Of a stretch of 64,000 bases of DNA, positions 1-7,892 are shown piece by piece. The DNA is taken from contig NZ_JAAAMH010000001.1 in assembly GCF_024105655.1 (NCBI RefSeq), positions 1-64,000 on the forward strand, given 5' to 3'. Source of the stretch: Aliihoeflea sp. 40Bstr573. GTDB lineage: Bacteria > Pseudomonadota > Alphaproteobacteria > Rhizobiales > Rhizobiaceae. Both the position numbers and the translations under genes were made by a program. The notes below the pieces were generated by a model. It saw only the letters and a program-made list of their open reading frames with translations. It was not told the origin of the DNA and searched no databases. Position 1 is the first letter of the stretch. Each line of letters begins with the position of its first letter.

Positions 1-167
1 GCCTTCTTCACCCAGTCCAGCAACGTGTGGGCCGAGCAGCCGATCTTTGCCGCTATCGACTGGCAGGCGGTCCAGCGAGAGGAATGGTCAGCCTCGTGAT
101 CCAACACCAACCGCACAGCGCGCTCGCCCACCTCAGGGGAAAACTTGTTCGTCGTCTTGCTCGTCAT
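1..167 (-). CDS. IS3-family transposase OrfA, N-terminal part
   Basis: The minus strand encodes 55 residues from ATG at 167, beginning [20 protein letters not shown] and ending at the window edge with LLDWVKKA. This is the helix-turn-helix N-terminus of IS3-family OrfA, the DNA-binding half of the transposase that recognises the terminal repeats. The family usually runs to about 90-100 residues, so roughly half is missing beyond the window. It differs in sequence from the OrfA at 290, so two different IS3-family elements lie side by side. Confidence 0.8.
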   Translation of the reverse strand, partial: MTSKTTNKFSPEVGERAVRLVLDHEADHSSRWTACQSIAAKIGCSAHTLLDWVKK

Positions 168-218
168 GGCTCCATCCTATTTGGAAGTTGGAGCCTCCGG
201 CAAACCCGGGGCGGTTCA
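1..218 (-). mobile_element. Left part of an IS3-family insertion sequence, cut by the window edge
   Basis: A partial orfA gene runs off the window edge on the minus strand. On that strand the DNA just upstream of orfA begins TGAACCGCCCCGGGTTTGCC at position 218, an IS3-style TG terminus. This marks the element end at 218. The next IS begins only 15 bp away, at 234. The rest of this element, including orfB, lies outside the window, so completeness and target duplication cannot be judged. Confidence 0.75.
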
Positions 219-233
219 GTTCTGGTTGACCTG

Positions 234-260
234 TGAATTGCCCCTAGATTTGTGGACGCC
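234..260 (+). repeat. Left terminal inverted repeat of the IS3 element
   Basis: It begins TGAATTGCCCC and ends TGGACGCC. It matches the reverse complement of 1426-1452 at most positions, and the outermost TGAAT is identical. CTG immediately outside is the target duplication. Confidence 0.9.
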
Positions 261-289
261 TTCTTCCCTAAATTTGAGGCAAGGAGGCC

Positions 290-562
290 ATGATGGGGTC
301 TGGCAATTTCACTGATGAGTTCAAGCGCGATGCGGTCGCGCAGACCACCGAGCGTGGTTATCCTGTCGCGGAGGTGTCGAAGCGGCTGGGTGTCAGCCAG
401 CACTCGCTCTACGCGTGGCGCAGGAAGTTCTCGAAGCCATCAGGAGGCGATGGGGATCAGGCAGCCGAGATACGTCGTCTGAAGAAGGAACTGGCGCGCG
501 TCACCGAGGAGCGCGACATCCTAAAAAAAGCCACCGCGTATTTCGCCAAGGATGCAAAGTGA
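290..562 (+). CDS. IS3-family transposase OrfA
   Basis: A 90-residue protein with an N-terminal helix-turn-helix (ERGYPVAEVSKRLGVSQHSL, roughly residues 22-41) and a C-terminal leucine-zipper-like helix (AAEIRRLKKELARVTEERDI). This is the usual OrfA layout for terminal-repeat binding and multimerisation. Near its 3' end, codons AAA AAA at 524-529 preceded by A523 form an A_AAA_AAA slippery heptamer. A -1 slip there joins OrfA to the OrfB frame and yields the OrfAB transposase. ATG at 290 is followed directly by another ATG at 293; AAGGAGG just upstream supports either. Confidence 0.9.
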   Translation: MMGSGNFTDEFKRDAVAQTTERGYPVAEVSKRLGVSQHSLYAWRRKFSKPSGGDGDQAAEIRRLKKELARVTEERDILKKATAYFAKDAK

Positions 563-1419
563 GATACGCGTTTGTTGCCGAGCATCGCCAGCAGTTTGCT
601 GTGCGCGCGATGTGTCGCTGCCTGCGCATCCGACCCAGCGGCTTTTATGCCTGGCTGAAGGCCCCATTGAGCAAACGGGCTCGGGAAGACGCACGTCAGA
701 CCGAACTCCTCAGCAAGGCGTGGAAAGAGAGCGGCAGGGTCTATGGTTATCGCAAGCTGCACGACGACCTTCTCGATCAGGGAGAAACAGCCTGTGCCAA
801 CCGTGTTGCCCGTCTTGCAAAGCTTGCCGGGATCAAGGCGCAGATCGGCTATAAGCGCCGGCCCGGATCCTACGGTGGCAAGCCGTCCGTCGTGGTCGAC
901 AACACCCTTGCCCGGCAGTTCGACGTCGACGCGCCGGACAGGGCATGGGTAACAGACATCACCTACATCCGAACCCAGGAAGGCTTCGCCTATCTGGCCG
1001 TGGTGATCGACTTGTTTTCACGCCGCGTCATCGGCTGGTCGCTGCAGAGCCGACAGACCACCGATGTCGTGTTGCAGGCGTTGCTGATGGCGGTGTGGCG
1101 TCGAAAGCCGAAGAGCAAGGTCCTGGTCCATTCCGATCAGGGCTCGCAATTCACCAGCATGGACTGGGTGGCCTTCCTGAAGCACCACAATCTTGAGCAC
1201 TCGATGAGCCGGCGCGGAAACTGCCACGACAATGCTGTGGCAGAGAGCTTCTTCAATCTTCTCAAGCGCGAGCGAATCCGGCGAAAGACCTACCGAACAC
1301 GCGACGAGGCAAGGCAGGACGTGTTCGACTACATCGAGATGTTCTACAACCCGAAGCGCAAGCACGTCAGGAACGGGATGCTGTCACCCGTCGAATTCGA
1401 ACGGCAGCAGGAAATGTAA
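559..1419 (+). CDS. IS3-family transposase OrfB, DDE catalytic subunit
   Basis: It is read in the -1 frame relative to OrfA. The first plausible free start is GTG at 559, overlapping the OrfA stop as GTGA, and gives 286 residues. The open frame extends upstream through the overlap, as needed for the frameshifted OrfAB product. The catalytic triad is visible: D in WVTDITYI, D in VHSDQGSQF, and E in NAVAESFFNLLKRE, in the rve/integrase core. An N-terminal HTH_21-like part carries GRVYGYRKLHDDL. It ends FERQQEM a few bases before the right terminal repeat. No internal stop or deletion is seen. Confidence 0.92.
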   Translation: MRYAFVAEHRQQFAVRAMCRCLRIRPSGFYAWLKAPLSKRAREDARQTELLSKAWKESGRVYGYRKLHDDLLDQGETACANRVARLAKLAGIKAQIGYKRRPGSYGGKPSVVVDNTLARQFDVDAPDRAWVTDITYIRTQEGFAYLAVVIDLFSRRVIGWSLQSRQTTDVVLQALLMAVWRRKPKSKVLVHSDQGSQFTSMDWVAFLKHHNLEHSMSRRGNCHDNAVAESFFNLLKRERIRRKTYRTRDEARQDVFDYIEMFYNPKRKHVRNGMLSPVEFERQQEM

Positions 1420-1425
1420 CCCGAG

Positions 1426-1452
1426 GGTGTCCATGAAACTCGGGGCTATTCA
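1426..1452 (+). repeat. Right terminal inverted repeat of the IS3 element
   Basis: It begins GGTGTCCATG and ends GGGGCTATTCA, as an imperfect mirror of 234-260. CTG follows at 1453-1455, matching the CTG before the left end. Confidence 0.9.
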
Positions 1453-2535
1453 CTGCACACGCGAGAGCCATTCATAAAACGTGCCTTCAAAGCCTGAGGT
1501 CGATGCGCACAGAGGCGACGCGGCCATCCCAGGCGCCGCGCTCAGCAGCATGGCCACAATCGCGCCGCCGATAGGTCTGATGCCACATCGCAGAATTGGA
1601 TCAAGGACTGCCGGACCTGAAGCGATGCGAAGGCCTGCCGGCGAACGCTTCGGCTTTGGATCCCGAGAGTTCGATCTTGGCGCGCCATGCTCGATACCGC
1701 ACGATCCGCCAGATCCGCTCCCTATCGCCGAAACGGGCCCGGCCTTCCCGGATTTTCGCGCGAACGACCACCTTGCCGCCACTCGCATGACGGCATCTGA
1801 GAATGCTTGGAACATTGTCACCCCACCCGCCGGCCTCGCTCCGAAGCCCGCAATGTCGCGCCTGGCTAGCGCCCCCTTCCGCGGCAAAGCAGAATCAAAT
1901 GAAACAGCTAGCCAAACTCGGCGGCGAGTAATTCGAAAGCCAACACCAACACAATGCAAATTCGATGGAGTTTACGATTGTTAATTTGGTACGTGCCGTG
2001 GCTTTGACCGTGCCGCCAGATCGCGTCTCTTTCGTATCGCGCCTCGGGTCGACCGTCCGCATAGTTCCGGAGAATTGGAGACGCCGAGCTTGTGCAAGGC
2101 CTCCCGTGAGCCTCACACCAGCTTTGGTGCACCGATCGTGGCAATGCCGCTGCGTCGTGCTCGACGGCACCGGGGACAACACGCCGGGAGCCGGCCACCC
2201 GAGCTAGAAGAAGTCCTCCTGGGACAGGCGGCATCCCGACCGTGCGGCCTTCGCGAAGCTTCCTGTCAATCTTGCGATCGTGCCCGAGAGCGAGCAGCGC
2301 ATCACGGACTGGTTCGCCGTGAAGACGGTCCCGTTGCTGAACCCGGAGGATGCAACCGACAAGCAAAGCAACGCTGGCCAAACTGCCTTCCCTGGCTTCG
2401 AATGTGCGGCCGCCCGCGATTGCAGACATCACGTCACGCCTGCAGAAAAAGCATTAGGGCGGGGATCTTAGAGCACCTGAACCCGAGCGTTTTCGGGGTG
2501 GTGTGGGCGTCGAAATACAACCCCCTTGGAGAACG
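1453..2535. other. Gene-poor stretch between the IS element and tRNA-Val
   Basis: About 1.1 kb with no coding region I can assign. Open frames exist on both strands but they are short, overlap one another and show no recognisable domain. A plus-strand stretch near 2275-2455 reads as a plausible C-terminal protein fragment only if a frame change is allowed. I read the stretch as decayed or imported sequence. It borders the 3' end of the tRNA-Val gene, where integrative elements often insert. Confidence 0.5.
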
Positions 2536-2611
<76 letters not shown>

Positions 2612-2807
2612 TCACGAGGCTGGAGATTTATGCGGTAAGCGCCTTGTGCGCAAGACCGAATTGCCATCGGCCAGCCCTTCCGCAGCGTAGCGTTGGATCG
2701 CTTGCGAAATAACGTTCCGCCCGGCTTCGGGCGCTTGACACCTCCGGTCGAACCGCTTAATTCACCCACCAACGCGGGCCGCACGAAACGTGCCGCAAGC
2801 GCCAAGC

Positions 2808-2884
2808 GCGGGTGTAGCTCAGTCGGTTAGAGTGCCGGCCTGTCACGCCGGAGGTCGCGGGTTCGAGCCCCGTCACTCGCGCCA
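2808..2884 (+). tRNA. tRNA-Asp (anticodon GTC)
   Basis: It begins GCGGGTGTAGCTCAGTCGG and ends CACTCGCGCCA with CCA encoded. Acceptor GCGGGTG pairs with CACTCGC with one G-U pair. The anticodon stem CCGGC/GCCGG encloses CTGTCAC, giving anticodon GTC for aspartate. A T-run follows immediately at 2885-2890 and may help end transcription. Confidence 0.97.
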
Positions 2885-2960
2885 TTTTTTCCTAGATTTT
2901 CAGCAGTTCGCTGTCTCAAGGTTTCAACTCGGTATTTGGCCGGGTTTCGAATTCGCGCGT

Positions 2961-3125
2961 CTATGGTTGTTCTTCCTCGCCGGTCTCGAGTTGCGGCGCG
3001 ATCTCGTCGGTCGCCTCCGGTTCCGGCTCGCGCGCCTGTTGCGTCAGAAGCAGCAGCACGAGAGCGATCCCGGCCAGCAGCTTCCACAGTCCAGCGGCCA
3101 GTCGTTTGCCCGGATCGTTGATCAT
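2961..3125 (-). CDS. Small single-pass membrane protein (54 residues)
   Basis: The minus strand encodes 54 residues from ATG at 3125, preceded by AGGA about 10 bases upstream, to a TAG stop at 2961. The N-terminus MINDPGKRLAAGLWK is basic. A hydrophobic segment follows (LLAGIALVLLLL, about residues 16-27), and the tail is strongly acidic (EPEPEATDEIAPQLETGEEE). Basic residues before and acidic after the helix suggest N-in, C-out in the inner membrane. The function is unknown. It is separated from the upstream homocysteine methyltransferase gene by a terminator-like hairpin and lies close to tRNA-Asp on the other strand. Confidence 0.6.
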   Translation of the reverse strand: MINDPGKRLAAGLWKLLAGIALVLLLLTQQAREPEPEATDEIAPQLETGEEEQP

Positions 3126-3170
3126 GGAATAACTGTCCTGCGTCGGTGGCCGTCATGCAAGGCTGAAACG

Positions 3171-3190
3171 AAAAAGGCCGGCTTTCGGCC
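3171..3190 (-). terminator. Rho-independent terminator downstream of bmt
   Basis: On the minus strand GGCCG-AAAGC-CGGCC is followed by TTTTTCG. It lies 65 bp beyond the bmt stop and separates bmt from the small membrane protein gene. Confidence 0.6.
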
Positions 3191-3254
3191 CGACCTTCAA
3201 AGTCTCGACGGCGGCGCCAGTACGTCCGTGGTCACCAGCCCATATTTCAAGGGG

Positions 3255-4265
3255 TCATCCGCGCGGGCGTCGCCGCTCGCGACGGTTTCCCTCACCGCCG
3301 CTTTGCGAGGCCAACTTGTTGCGCATCGGGCCGATCCGGGCCTCGATCGCCTCGACGCTCGGGCGCGCGCCTTTCGTGTGACCGTCGATCGCCGCGCGCA
3401 TCGCGGCCAGGTGGACGAAGGACGTGCCGCAGCAGCCGCCGACGATGCGCGCGCCGCCATCGACCGCCAGTCGCACATAATCGGCCATCAGTTCCGGCGT
3501 GCCCGAGTAATGGATTTCCGACCCGCGAAACTCCGGAATGCCGCAATTGCCCTTGACGATGATCGTGGCATCCGGCCGCGCCGCGCTCATGTCGAGGAGC
3601 GAGGCCAGGATATCGGCCGCGCCGACGCCGCAATTGGCGCCGACCGCGACGGGATGATCGGAGAGTTGGTCGCCGACCTCGTAGATCGCATCCGGCGCAA
3701 GCCCCATCATGGTGCGCCCGGCCGTGTCGAACGATCCGGTGTAAGTGTAGGGCAGGCCGACTTTGATTGCGGCCTCGGCTGCCGCCTTGATCTCGTCGGG
3801 CGCCGACATGGTTTCGATCCACGCGACTTCCGCGCCACCTGCCTTCAGTCCCTCGATCTGCTCGACGAAAGCGGCCACTGCCTCGTCATAGGTCATGGCT
3901 CCGAGGGGCACGAGGAGTTCGCCCGTCGGTCCGACCGAACCCGCCACGATGACGCGTCGGCCCGCCTTGTCGGTGATACCGCGTGCGATCTCGGCCGCCC
4001 TGCGGTTGATTTCGTGCACGCGGTCTTGCGCATGGTGCAGCTTCAGCCGGTGCCGCGTGCCGCCAAACGAGTTGGTGAGGATGATGTCGGCGCCCGCGTC
4101 GACGAAGCCCTGGTGCAAGGCCGCGATCTTGTCCGGCGCGGTTTCGTTCCAAAGCTCCGGCGCCTCGCCGGCTTCCAGCCCCATCGCGAAGAGATTGGTG
4201 CCGGTGGCTCCATCGGCCAGGAGCACACCCTTTTCGGCGATCAGGGCGTCGATCGGATTTTCCAA
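3255..4265 (-). CDS. bmt: Betaine--homocysteine S-methyltransferase-type enzyme
   Basis: A cytoplasmic zinc-dependent methyltransferase of the homocysteine S-methyltransferase (Pfam S-methyl_trans) barrel family, which remakes methionine from homocysteine using a methyl donor such as glycine betaine. GVLLADGATGTNLF marks strand 1 of the barrel, and the C-terminal GGCCGTS supplies two zinc cysteines; a third ligand is in the earlier ANCG or GNCG motifs. No ATG precedes the conserved start, so I chose TTG at 4265 (MENPIDALIAEKG); a TTG at 4322 overlapping the upstream stop is possible. The XRE regulator gene ends at 4319, so the two are probably cotranscribed. Family assignment is firm; the exact methyl donor is inferred. 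Confidence 0.85.
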   Translation of the reverse strand: MENPIDALIAEKGVLLADGATGTNLFAMGLEAGEAPELWNETAPDKIAALHQGFVDAGADIILTNSFGGTRHRLKLHHAQDRVHEINRRAAEIARGITDKAGRRVIVAGSVGPTGELLVPLGAMTYDEAVAAFVEQIEGLKAGGAEVAWIETMSAPDEIKAAAEAAIKVGLPYTYTGSFDTAGRTMMGLAPDAIYEVGDQLSDHPVAVGANCGVGAADILASLLDMSAARPDATIIVKGNCGIPEFRGSEIHYSGTPELMADYVRLAVDGGARIVGGCCGTSFVHLAAMRAAIDGHTKGARPSVEAIEARIGPMRNKLASQSGGEGNRRERRRPRG

Positions 4266-4293
4266 TGAGGGTCTCGATTTGCTGTTTGCAACA

Positions 4294-4315
4294 GATATAA
4301 AGAAATCCTTATATC
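4294..4315. promoter_or_regulatory. Perfect inverted repeat between regulator gene and bmt
   Basis: GATATAA (4294-4300) and TTATATC (4309-4315) form a perfect 7-bp inverted repeat with an 8-bp spacer. It is AT-rich in a GC-rich region and lies between the XRE gene stop and the bmt start. It could be an operator for the adjacent regulator or a small intercistronic hairpin. Confidence 0.45.
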
Positions 4316-4318
4316 CGG

Positions 4319-5164
4319 TCAATCGATCGGGCCGTCAGCGAGTTGTCGGCAATAGGCGGCGGCCTCGTGAGCGTTGATCTCCGCCGCACGGATGAGATTG
4401 TCGAAGTGCCGTGTCAGCGTGCGCACGGGCGTTACCGCGTTCAGCACCAGATACATCTCGCCGACATAGATCGCCGCGCGGATCTGGCCGAAGATCGTGT
4501 AGGGGATGGAGTAGCGCTGGCGCCCGTCATAAAGATAAAGTCGGAAGCTTGGATAGAGATCGTCGACCAGCCGCGCCATATGGGCAAGCTGTTCACGCCG
4601 CGCGCTCTCGTCGAGCCCGCTCCACACGCCGTTTCCCTTGGCGAATATCTCCAGCATGTGGCGCGGCATGCAGACCTCCATGTCGGTCTCCGGCCGCCGG
4701 TTGTAGTCTATCCGGTAGTCTTTCTCGTCGATCTGGCTCTCACGGTTCTTGCGCGTGATTCCCGCCTCGTAGTCGATCACGGCGTCGGTGCGCAAAAGGT
4801 CGGGTATGCCCGCCGGCACGTAGCGGATCTTTGTCCCCGCCGCCTCCGCATGCCAGACGGCGAGAAGCGTGCGGTCGAAGCCACCGGTGCCTTCTTCGAT
4901 CTCGAGGCTTTCGCGGATCTCCGAGGCAAGCCCTTCGTCCTGGCTGATACCGAGTAGCCAGTCGAGAGAAACATTGTAAGTCGAGGCCATGTTGAGAAGC
5001 GTTTCGGCCCGCGGCAACCGCGTCGATTGTCCGGATAGAAGCTGCGAAAGGGCCGAGCGGTCAATGCCGACGCTGGCGGCGAAGGCCGATTGGTTCTGGT
5101 CACTACGGGCCAGCAGAAGTTTGAGCCGCTCGCGAAAGAGTTGGGAGAGGTCACGCTTGTCCAT
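4319..5164 (-). CDS. XRE-family transcriptional regulator
   Basis: A 281-residue DNA-binding protein. An N-terminal HTH_3/XRE domain (about residues 8-70) carries NQSAFAASVGIDRSALSQLL and DWLLGIS. A long C-terminal region of about 200 residues, probably ligand-sensing or oligomerising, has no motif I recognise. The start is ATG at 5164 (MDKRDLSQ); a TTG two codons upstream looks spurious. It is divergent from the desaturase gene and directly upstream of bmt, so it likely controls one or both. The ligand is unknown. Confidence 0.85.
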   Translation of the reverse strand: MDKRDLSQLFRERLKLLLARSDQNQSAFAASVGIDRSALSQLLSGQSTRLPRAETLLNMASTYNVSLDWLLGISQDEGLASEIRESLEIEEGTGGFDRTLLAVWHAEAAGTKIRYVPAGIPDLLRTDAVIDYEAGITRKNRESQIDEKDYRIDYNRRPETDMEVCMPRHMLEIFAKGNGVWSGLDESARREQLAHMARLVDDLYPSFRLYLYDGRQRYSIPYTIFGQIRAAIYVGEMYLVLNAVTPVRTLTRHFDNLIRAAEINAHEAAAYCRQLADGPID

Positions 5165-5278
5165 GCCCAATGATATCGCTCTTGTTGACTAAACAAAACA
5201 ATTGTCGTCTTCGATTTTCACTATCAACGAAATATGCGCAAAGTCACATTGGTGTGAGCCTCATTTGATGTCAGCATC
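5165..5278. promoter_or_regulatory. Divergent promoter region, XRE regulator / desaturase
   Basis: A 114-bp AT-rich gap between divergent starts. It contains TTGACTAAACAAAACAATTG at 5185-5204, with the self-complementary ACAATTGT nearby. A small inverted repeat TGATG-TCAG-CATCA spans 5266-5279 and touches the desaturase start. These are candidate sites for the XRE protein; no experiment supports them. Confidence 0.4.
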
Positions 5279-6355
5279 ATGTCAGCAGGATCGGGGGATC
5301 CACGCGAGTCGGGGCGGGACATTGACATGCTACGAAACGACGGAAGGGCCGCGTCGGCACCGCGCGCCCGATTTGTTTCCAGTGCCATCGAGTGGCCCAC
5401 GGTCGTACTGATCGCGGGGTGCTACGGCGCCTGGCTCGCGGCGGGCACGGTCGGCTGGTTCTTCTCGCCCTGGATTGCGATCGCCATCCTCACCATAACC
5501 GTCGCATTGCAGTCCTCGCTGATGCACGAGGCCGCACACGGCCATCCGACGCGAAACGGCATCCTCAACGAAATCCTCGTCGGCCTGCCGCTCGGGATCG
5601 TCTATCCCTATCGTCGGTTCAAGAAGCTGCATCTGTGCCACCACGCCGATGAGCGGTTGACCGACCCATTCGACGATCCGGAAAGCTATTATCAGGCATT
5701 CTGGAGGCATGAGACGCTGCCGGTCTGGCTGCGCACCCTTCTGTCCTTCAACAACACCATGGTCGGCCGCTTCCTGATCGGCCCCGCCCTGTCGAATGCC
5801 GCGTTCCTGGCGTCAGACCTGAAGCTCCTGCGTGCCGGCGACCTCGGCGTCCAGCGCGCTTGGCGACACCATCTGGTCGGCCTGGCAGTCATGCTTCCAA
5901 TCCTCGTCGTCGCATTCAATATGCCGCTTTGGCTCTATCTGGTGCCGGTCTATCTCGGCCAGTCGCTGATCGCGATCCGCACTTTCGCCGAGCATCAGTG
6001 GTCGGAGCGCCCGGACGGCCGCACGATCATCGTCGAGCGCTCTCCACTGGCACTGCTCTTCCTCAACAACAATCTCCACCTCGTCCATCACAAGCTGCCG
6101 ACTGTGCCATGGTACGAACTGCCCAGTCGCTTCCGCGCACGGCGCGAGGAGTGGGTGCGCATGAATGGCGGCTATGTCTTTCCGAACTATCTTGCGCTCT
6201 TCCGCGCCTTCGCGCTCAAGCGCAAGGAGCCTATCGTCCACCCCGTTCTGCGCCGGCAGCCCGAGCCGGGCAGGGCGTTTCGCCCGCGCATTCGGGCCCG
6301 CTCCGTGCATTTTGCGGGGTCTGCGCCGGTCCCGGCCGAACCGTCGACCGAGTAG
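5279..6355 (+). CDS. Membrane fatty acid desaturase family protein
   Basis: A 358-residue integral-membrane di-iron desaturase or hydroxylase (FA_desaturase superfamily) acting on fatty acyl or related hydrophobic chains. Three histidine clusters are visible: HEAAHGH (about residue 84), HLCHH (about 120) and HLVHH (about 266). Hydrophobic segments lie near residues 40-75 and 195-225. The C-terminal 60 residues are basic and proline-rich. ATG at 5279 is annotated, but ATG at 5327 (MLRNDGRAAS) is equally plausible because the upstream inverted repeat overlaps 5279. It is divergent from the XRE regulator. The true substrate cannot be read from sequence. Confidence 0.85.
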   Translation: MSAGSGDPRESGRDIDMLRNDGRAASAPRARFVSSAIEWPTVVLIAGCYGAWLAAGTVGWFFSPWIAIAILTITVALQSSLMHEAAHGHPTRNGILNEILVGLPLGIVYPYRRFKKLHLCHHADERLTDPFDDPESYYQAFWRHETLPVWLRTLLSFNNTMVGRFLIGPALSNAAFLASDLKLLRAGDLGVQRAWRHHLVGLAVMLPILVVAFNMPLWLYLVPVYLGQSLIAIRTFAEHQWSERPDGRTIIVERSPLALLFLNNNLHLVHHKLPTVPWYELPSRFRARREEWVRMNGGYVFPNYLALFRAFALKRKEPIVHPVLRRQPEPGRAFRPRIRARSVHFAGSAPVPAEPSTE

Positions 6356-6394
6356 GGGCTTGCATCCTGCCCTGACGGCATCCGATAAGGCCTC

Positions 6395-7108
6395 ATGAGC
6401 AATCCAATCGCCGCCCTTCCCATGTATGACTGGCCGGAAGTTCGCGCCGAGACGAATGCGCAATGGATCGCCATTCGCGATGTCCTGCGCGGCGCCGGCA
6501 TCGATGCGCCGGAGGAACTGACCCGCGAGACCGGCGACCTTTACGACTTCTGGCGCCGCCCCGACGTCCTGTTCGCCCAGACCTGCTGGGGCCCGATGGG
6601 CGACGGCCTCGCCGACCATGTCCACGTCATCGGCCAGCCGGACTATTCGGACGTGGAAGGGGGCGAGGGAGAGCTGTATCGCAGCGCGGTCTTGATGCGG
6701 AGGATGGACGTGAGTTGCATGGAGCCGCCAGCTTCCCGACAGTCCCTGTCCGACCGCATCCGCCACAAGCGCTTTGCCTACAACGCTCCCGACTCGATGT
6801 CCGGCTATCTCGCCCTTCAGTCCGACCTCGCCTCGCTGGACGTTTTCAGCGAGCACATACCCACCGGCGGACATCGTGCTTCGATCCGTGCCGTTGCATC
6901 GGGCCGGGCGGACGTCTGCGCCATCGACTGTCGATCCTGGGCATTGGCGCAGCTTCACGAGCCGGCTGCAGCCGACCTCGTCCGCGTCGGCTGGACGAGC
7001 CCACGCAAGGGCCTTCCCTACATCACCAGTCGAACGACGAATCCTCAGGCGCTTGCCGCGATGCGGGCCGCGCTCTTGGAAGCTAAGGTCATTCTAGCTG
7101 CCGGCTGA
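6395..7108 (+). CDS. PhnD-like substrate-binding-fold protein without signal peptide
   Basis: A 237-residue protein resembling the periplasmic phosphate/phosphonate-binding (PhnD, Pfam PF12974) family. Features include AALPMYDWPEVRAETNAQW at the N-terminus, DLYDFWRRPDVLFAQTCWGPM, and the late region ASGRADVCAIDCRSWALAQ that normally lines the ligand site. It has no export signal and no neighbouring ABC permease or ATPase, so a cytosolic ligand-binding or orphan role is likely. It starts 39 bp after the desaturase and ends overlapping the convergent NYN gene by 15 bp. Confidence 0.7.
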   Translation: MSNPIAALPMYDWPEVRAETNAQWIAIRDVLRGAGIDAPEELTRETGDLYDFWRRPDVLFAQTCWGPMGDGLADHVHVIGQPDYSDVEGGEGELYRSAVLMRRMDVSCMEPPASRQSLSDRIRHKRFAYNAPDSMSGYLALQSDLASLDVFSEHIPTGGHRASIRAVASGRADVCAIDCRSWALAQLHEPAAADLVRVGWTSPRKGLPYITSRTTNPQALAAMRAALLEAKVILAAG

Positions 7109-7840
7109 CTTTCTGCTCTTCGGCTTGAGGCGTATCATCAAGCCCCCTTCTTTCGGCTGGTCGACATCGAAGGCGCCTGCTTTTCGGGCAAGATCGCTGA
7201 GCTTCTTGAAACCGTAGCTGCGCGGGTCGAAATCGGGTGCGAGATTCGCGAGTTGCGTGCCGACGCCTCCAAGCCCGACCCATCCGCCGTCCGGATCGAT
7301 CTGTTCTATGGCCTTTCGGATCAACGGTGCCGCCGCGCTCGGTGATTGAAGCGATTTGGTGTCGGCCTTTCGGTCGCTCTTGCTGTCCGACGAGACAGGC
7401 AGGAGGTTCTCGATATAGATGAAGCGCTTGCAGGCATGGCGAAAGCTTTCCGGCGTTTTCTGTTCGCCGAAACCGTAGACCTCCAGCCCTTCTTCGCGAA
7501 TGCGGGATGCGAGACGCGTGAAGTCGCTGTCTGAGGAGACGAGGCAGAACCCGTCGAACCGGCCGCTGTGCATCAAATCCATCGCATCGATGACCAGGGT
7601 GATGTCCGAGGCGTTCTTGCCGGTCGTATGCGCGAATTGCTGTTGTGGCACGATCGCGTGCTTGGACAGGAGTTCCGCCCACCCTTTCGAACGTGCATTT
7701 GAAAAATCGCCATATATCCGGCGAACGCTGGCCTCGCCGAGGGTCGCGATTTCCTCGAACAAGCCGTCTGCGATCTTGAACGACGCATTATCCGCATCGA
7801 TGAGCACGGCAAGACGCGGCAATTTCTCTGCAACGGGCAT
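7094..7840 (-). CDS. NYN-domain protein with C-terminal LOTUS/OST-HTH-like region
   Basis: A 248-residue LabA-type protein. The N-terminal NYN (PIN-like RNase) domain carries acidic metal-site residues: D in AVLIDADNA, D in SDITLVIDAMD and D in LVSSDSDFTRLA. The C-terminal region (LIRKAIEQIDPDGGWVGLGG ... SYGFKKLSDLARK) matches the OST-HTH/LOTUS RNA-binding fold. A role as an RNA-directed nuclease is expected from the family; the target is unknown. ATG at 7840 is preceded by AAGGAG. It overlaps the convergent PhnD-like gene by 15 bp. Confidence 0.85.
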   Translation of the reverse strand: MPVAEKLPRLAVLIDADNASFKIADGLFEEIATLGEASVRRIYGDFSNARSKGWAELLSKHAIVPQQQFAHTTGKNASDITLVIDAMDLMHSGRFDGFCLVSSDSDFTRLASRIREEGLEVYGFGEQKTPESFRHACKRFIYIENLLPVSSDSKSDRKADTKSLQSPSAAAPLIRKAIEQIDPDGGWVGLGGVGTQLANLAPDFDPRSYGFKKLSDLARKAGAFDVDQPKEGGLMIRLKPKSRKSAGS

Positions 7841-7892
7841 TCCGGCTCCTTGTGCCTTGTCGAGACCAATTGAAGGCAACGCTGTCTCCCGA

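Larger units (their letters stand above)
234..1452 (+). mobile_element. Complete IS3-family insertion sequence with 3-bp target duplication
   Basis: The element is 1219 bp, bounded by imperfect 27-bp terminal inverted repeats (234-260 and 1426-1452) that begin TGAAT and end ATTCA. It is flanked by CTG at 231-233 and CTG at 1453-1455, a 3-bp target duplication as expected for IS3. It carries orfA and orfB in the -1 relation, with an A7 run at 523-529 that fits programmed frameshifting. Both frames are open and the DDE residues are present, so it looks intact and possibly active. Confidence 0.93.

Noticed and set aside
1450-1959. Minus-strand 169-codon open frame next to the IS
   Set aside because: It has no recognised domain, starts within the IS end region and competes with frames on the other strand. 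I could not support a gene.
2275-2455. Possible C-terminal fragment of a decayed gene
   Set aside because: It needs a frame change to read through and I could not name the family.
2790-4268. Long plus-strand open frame (492 codons) across tRNA-Asp and bmt
   Set aside because: It runs through the tRNA and antisense to bmt, and its sequence has no family features. It exists because GC-rich third positions keep the antisense frame open.
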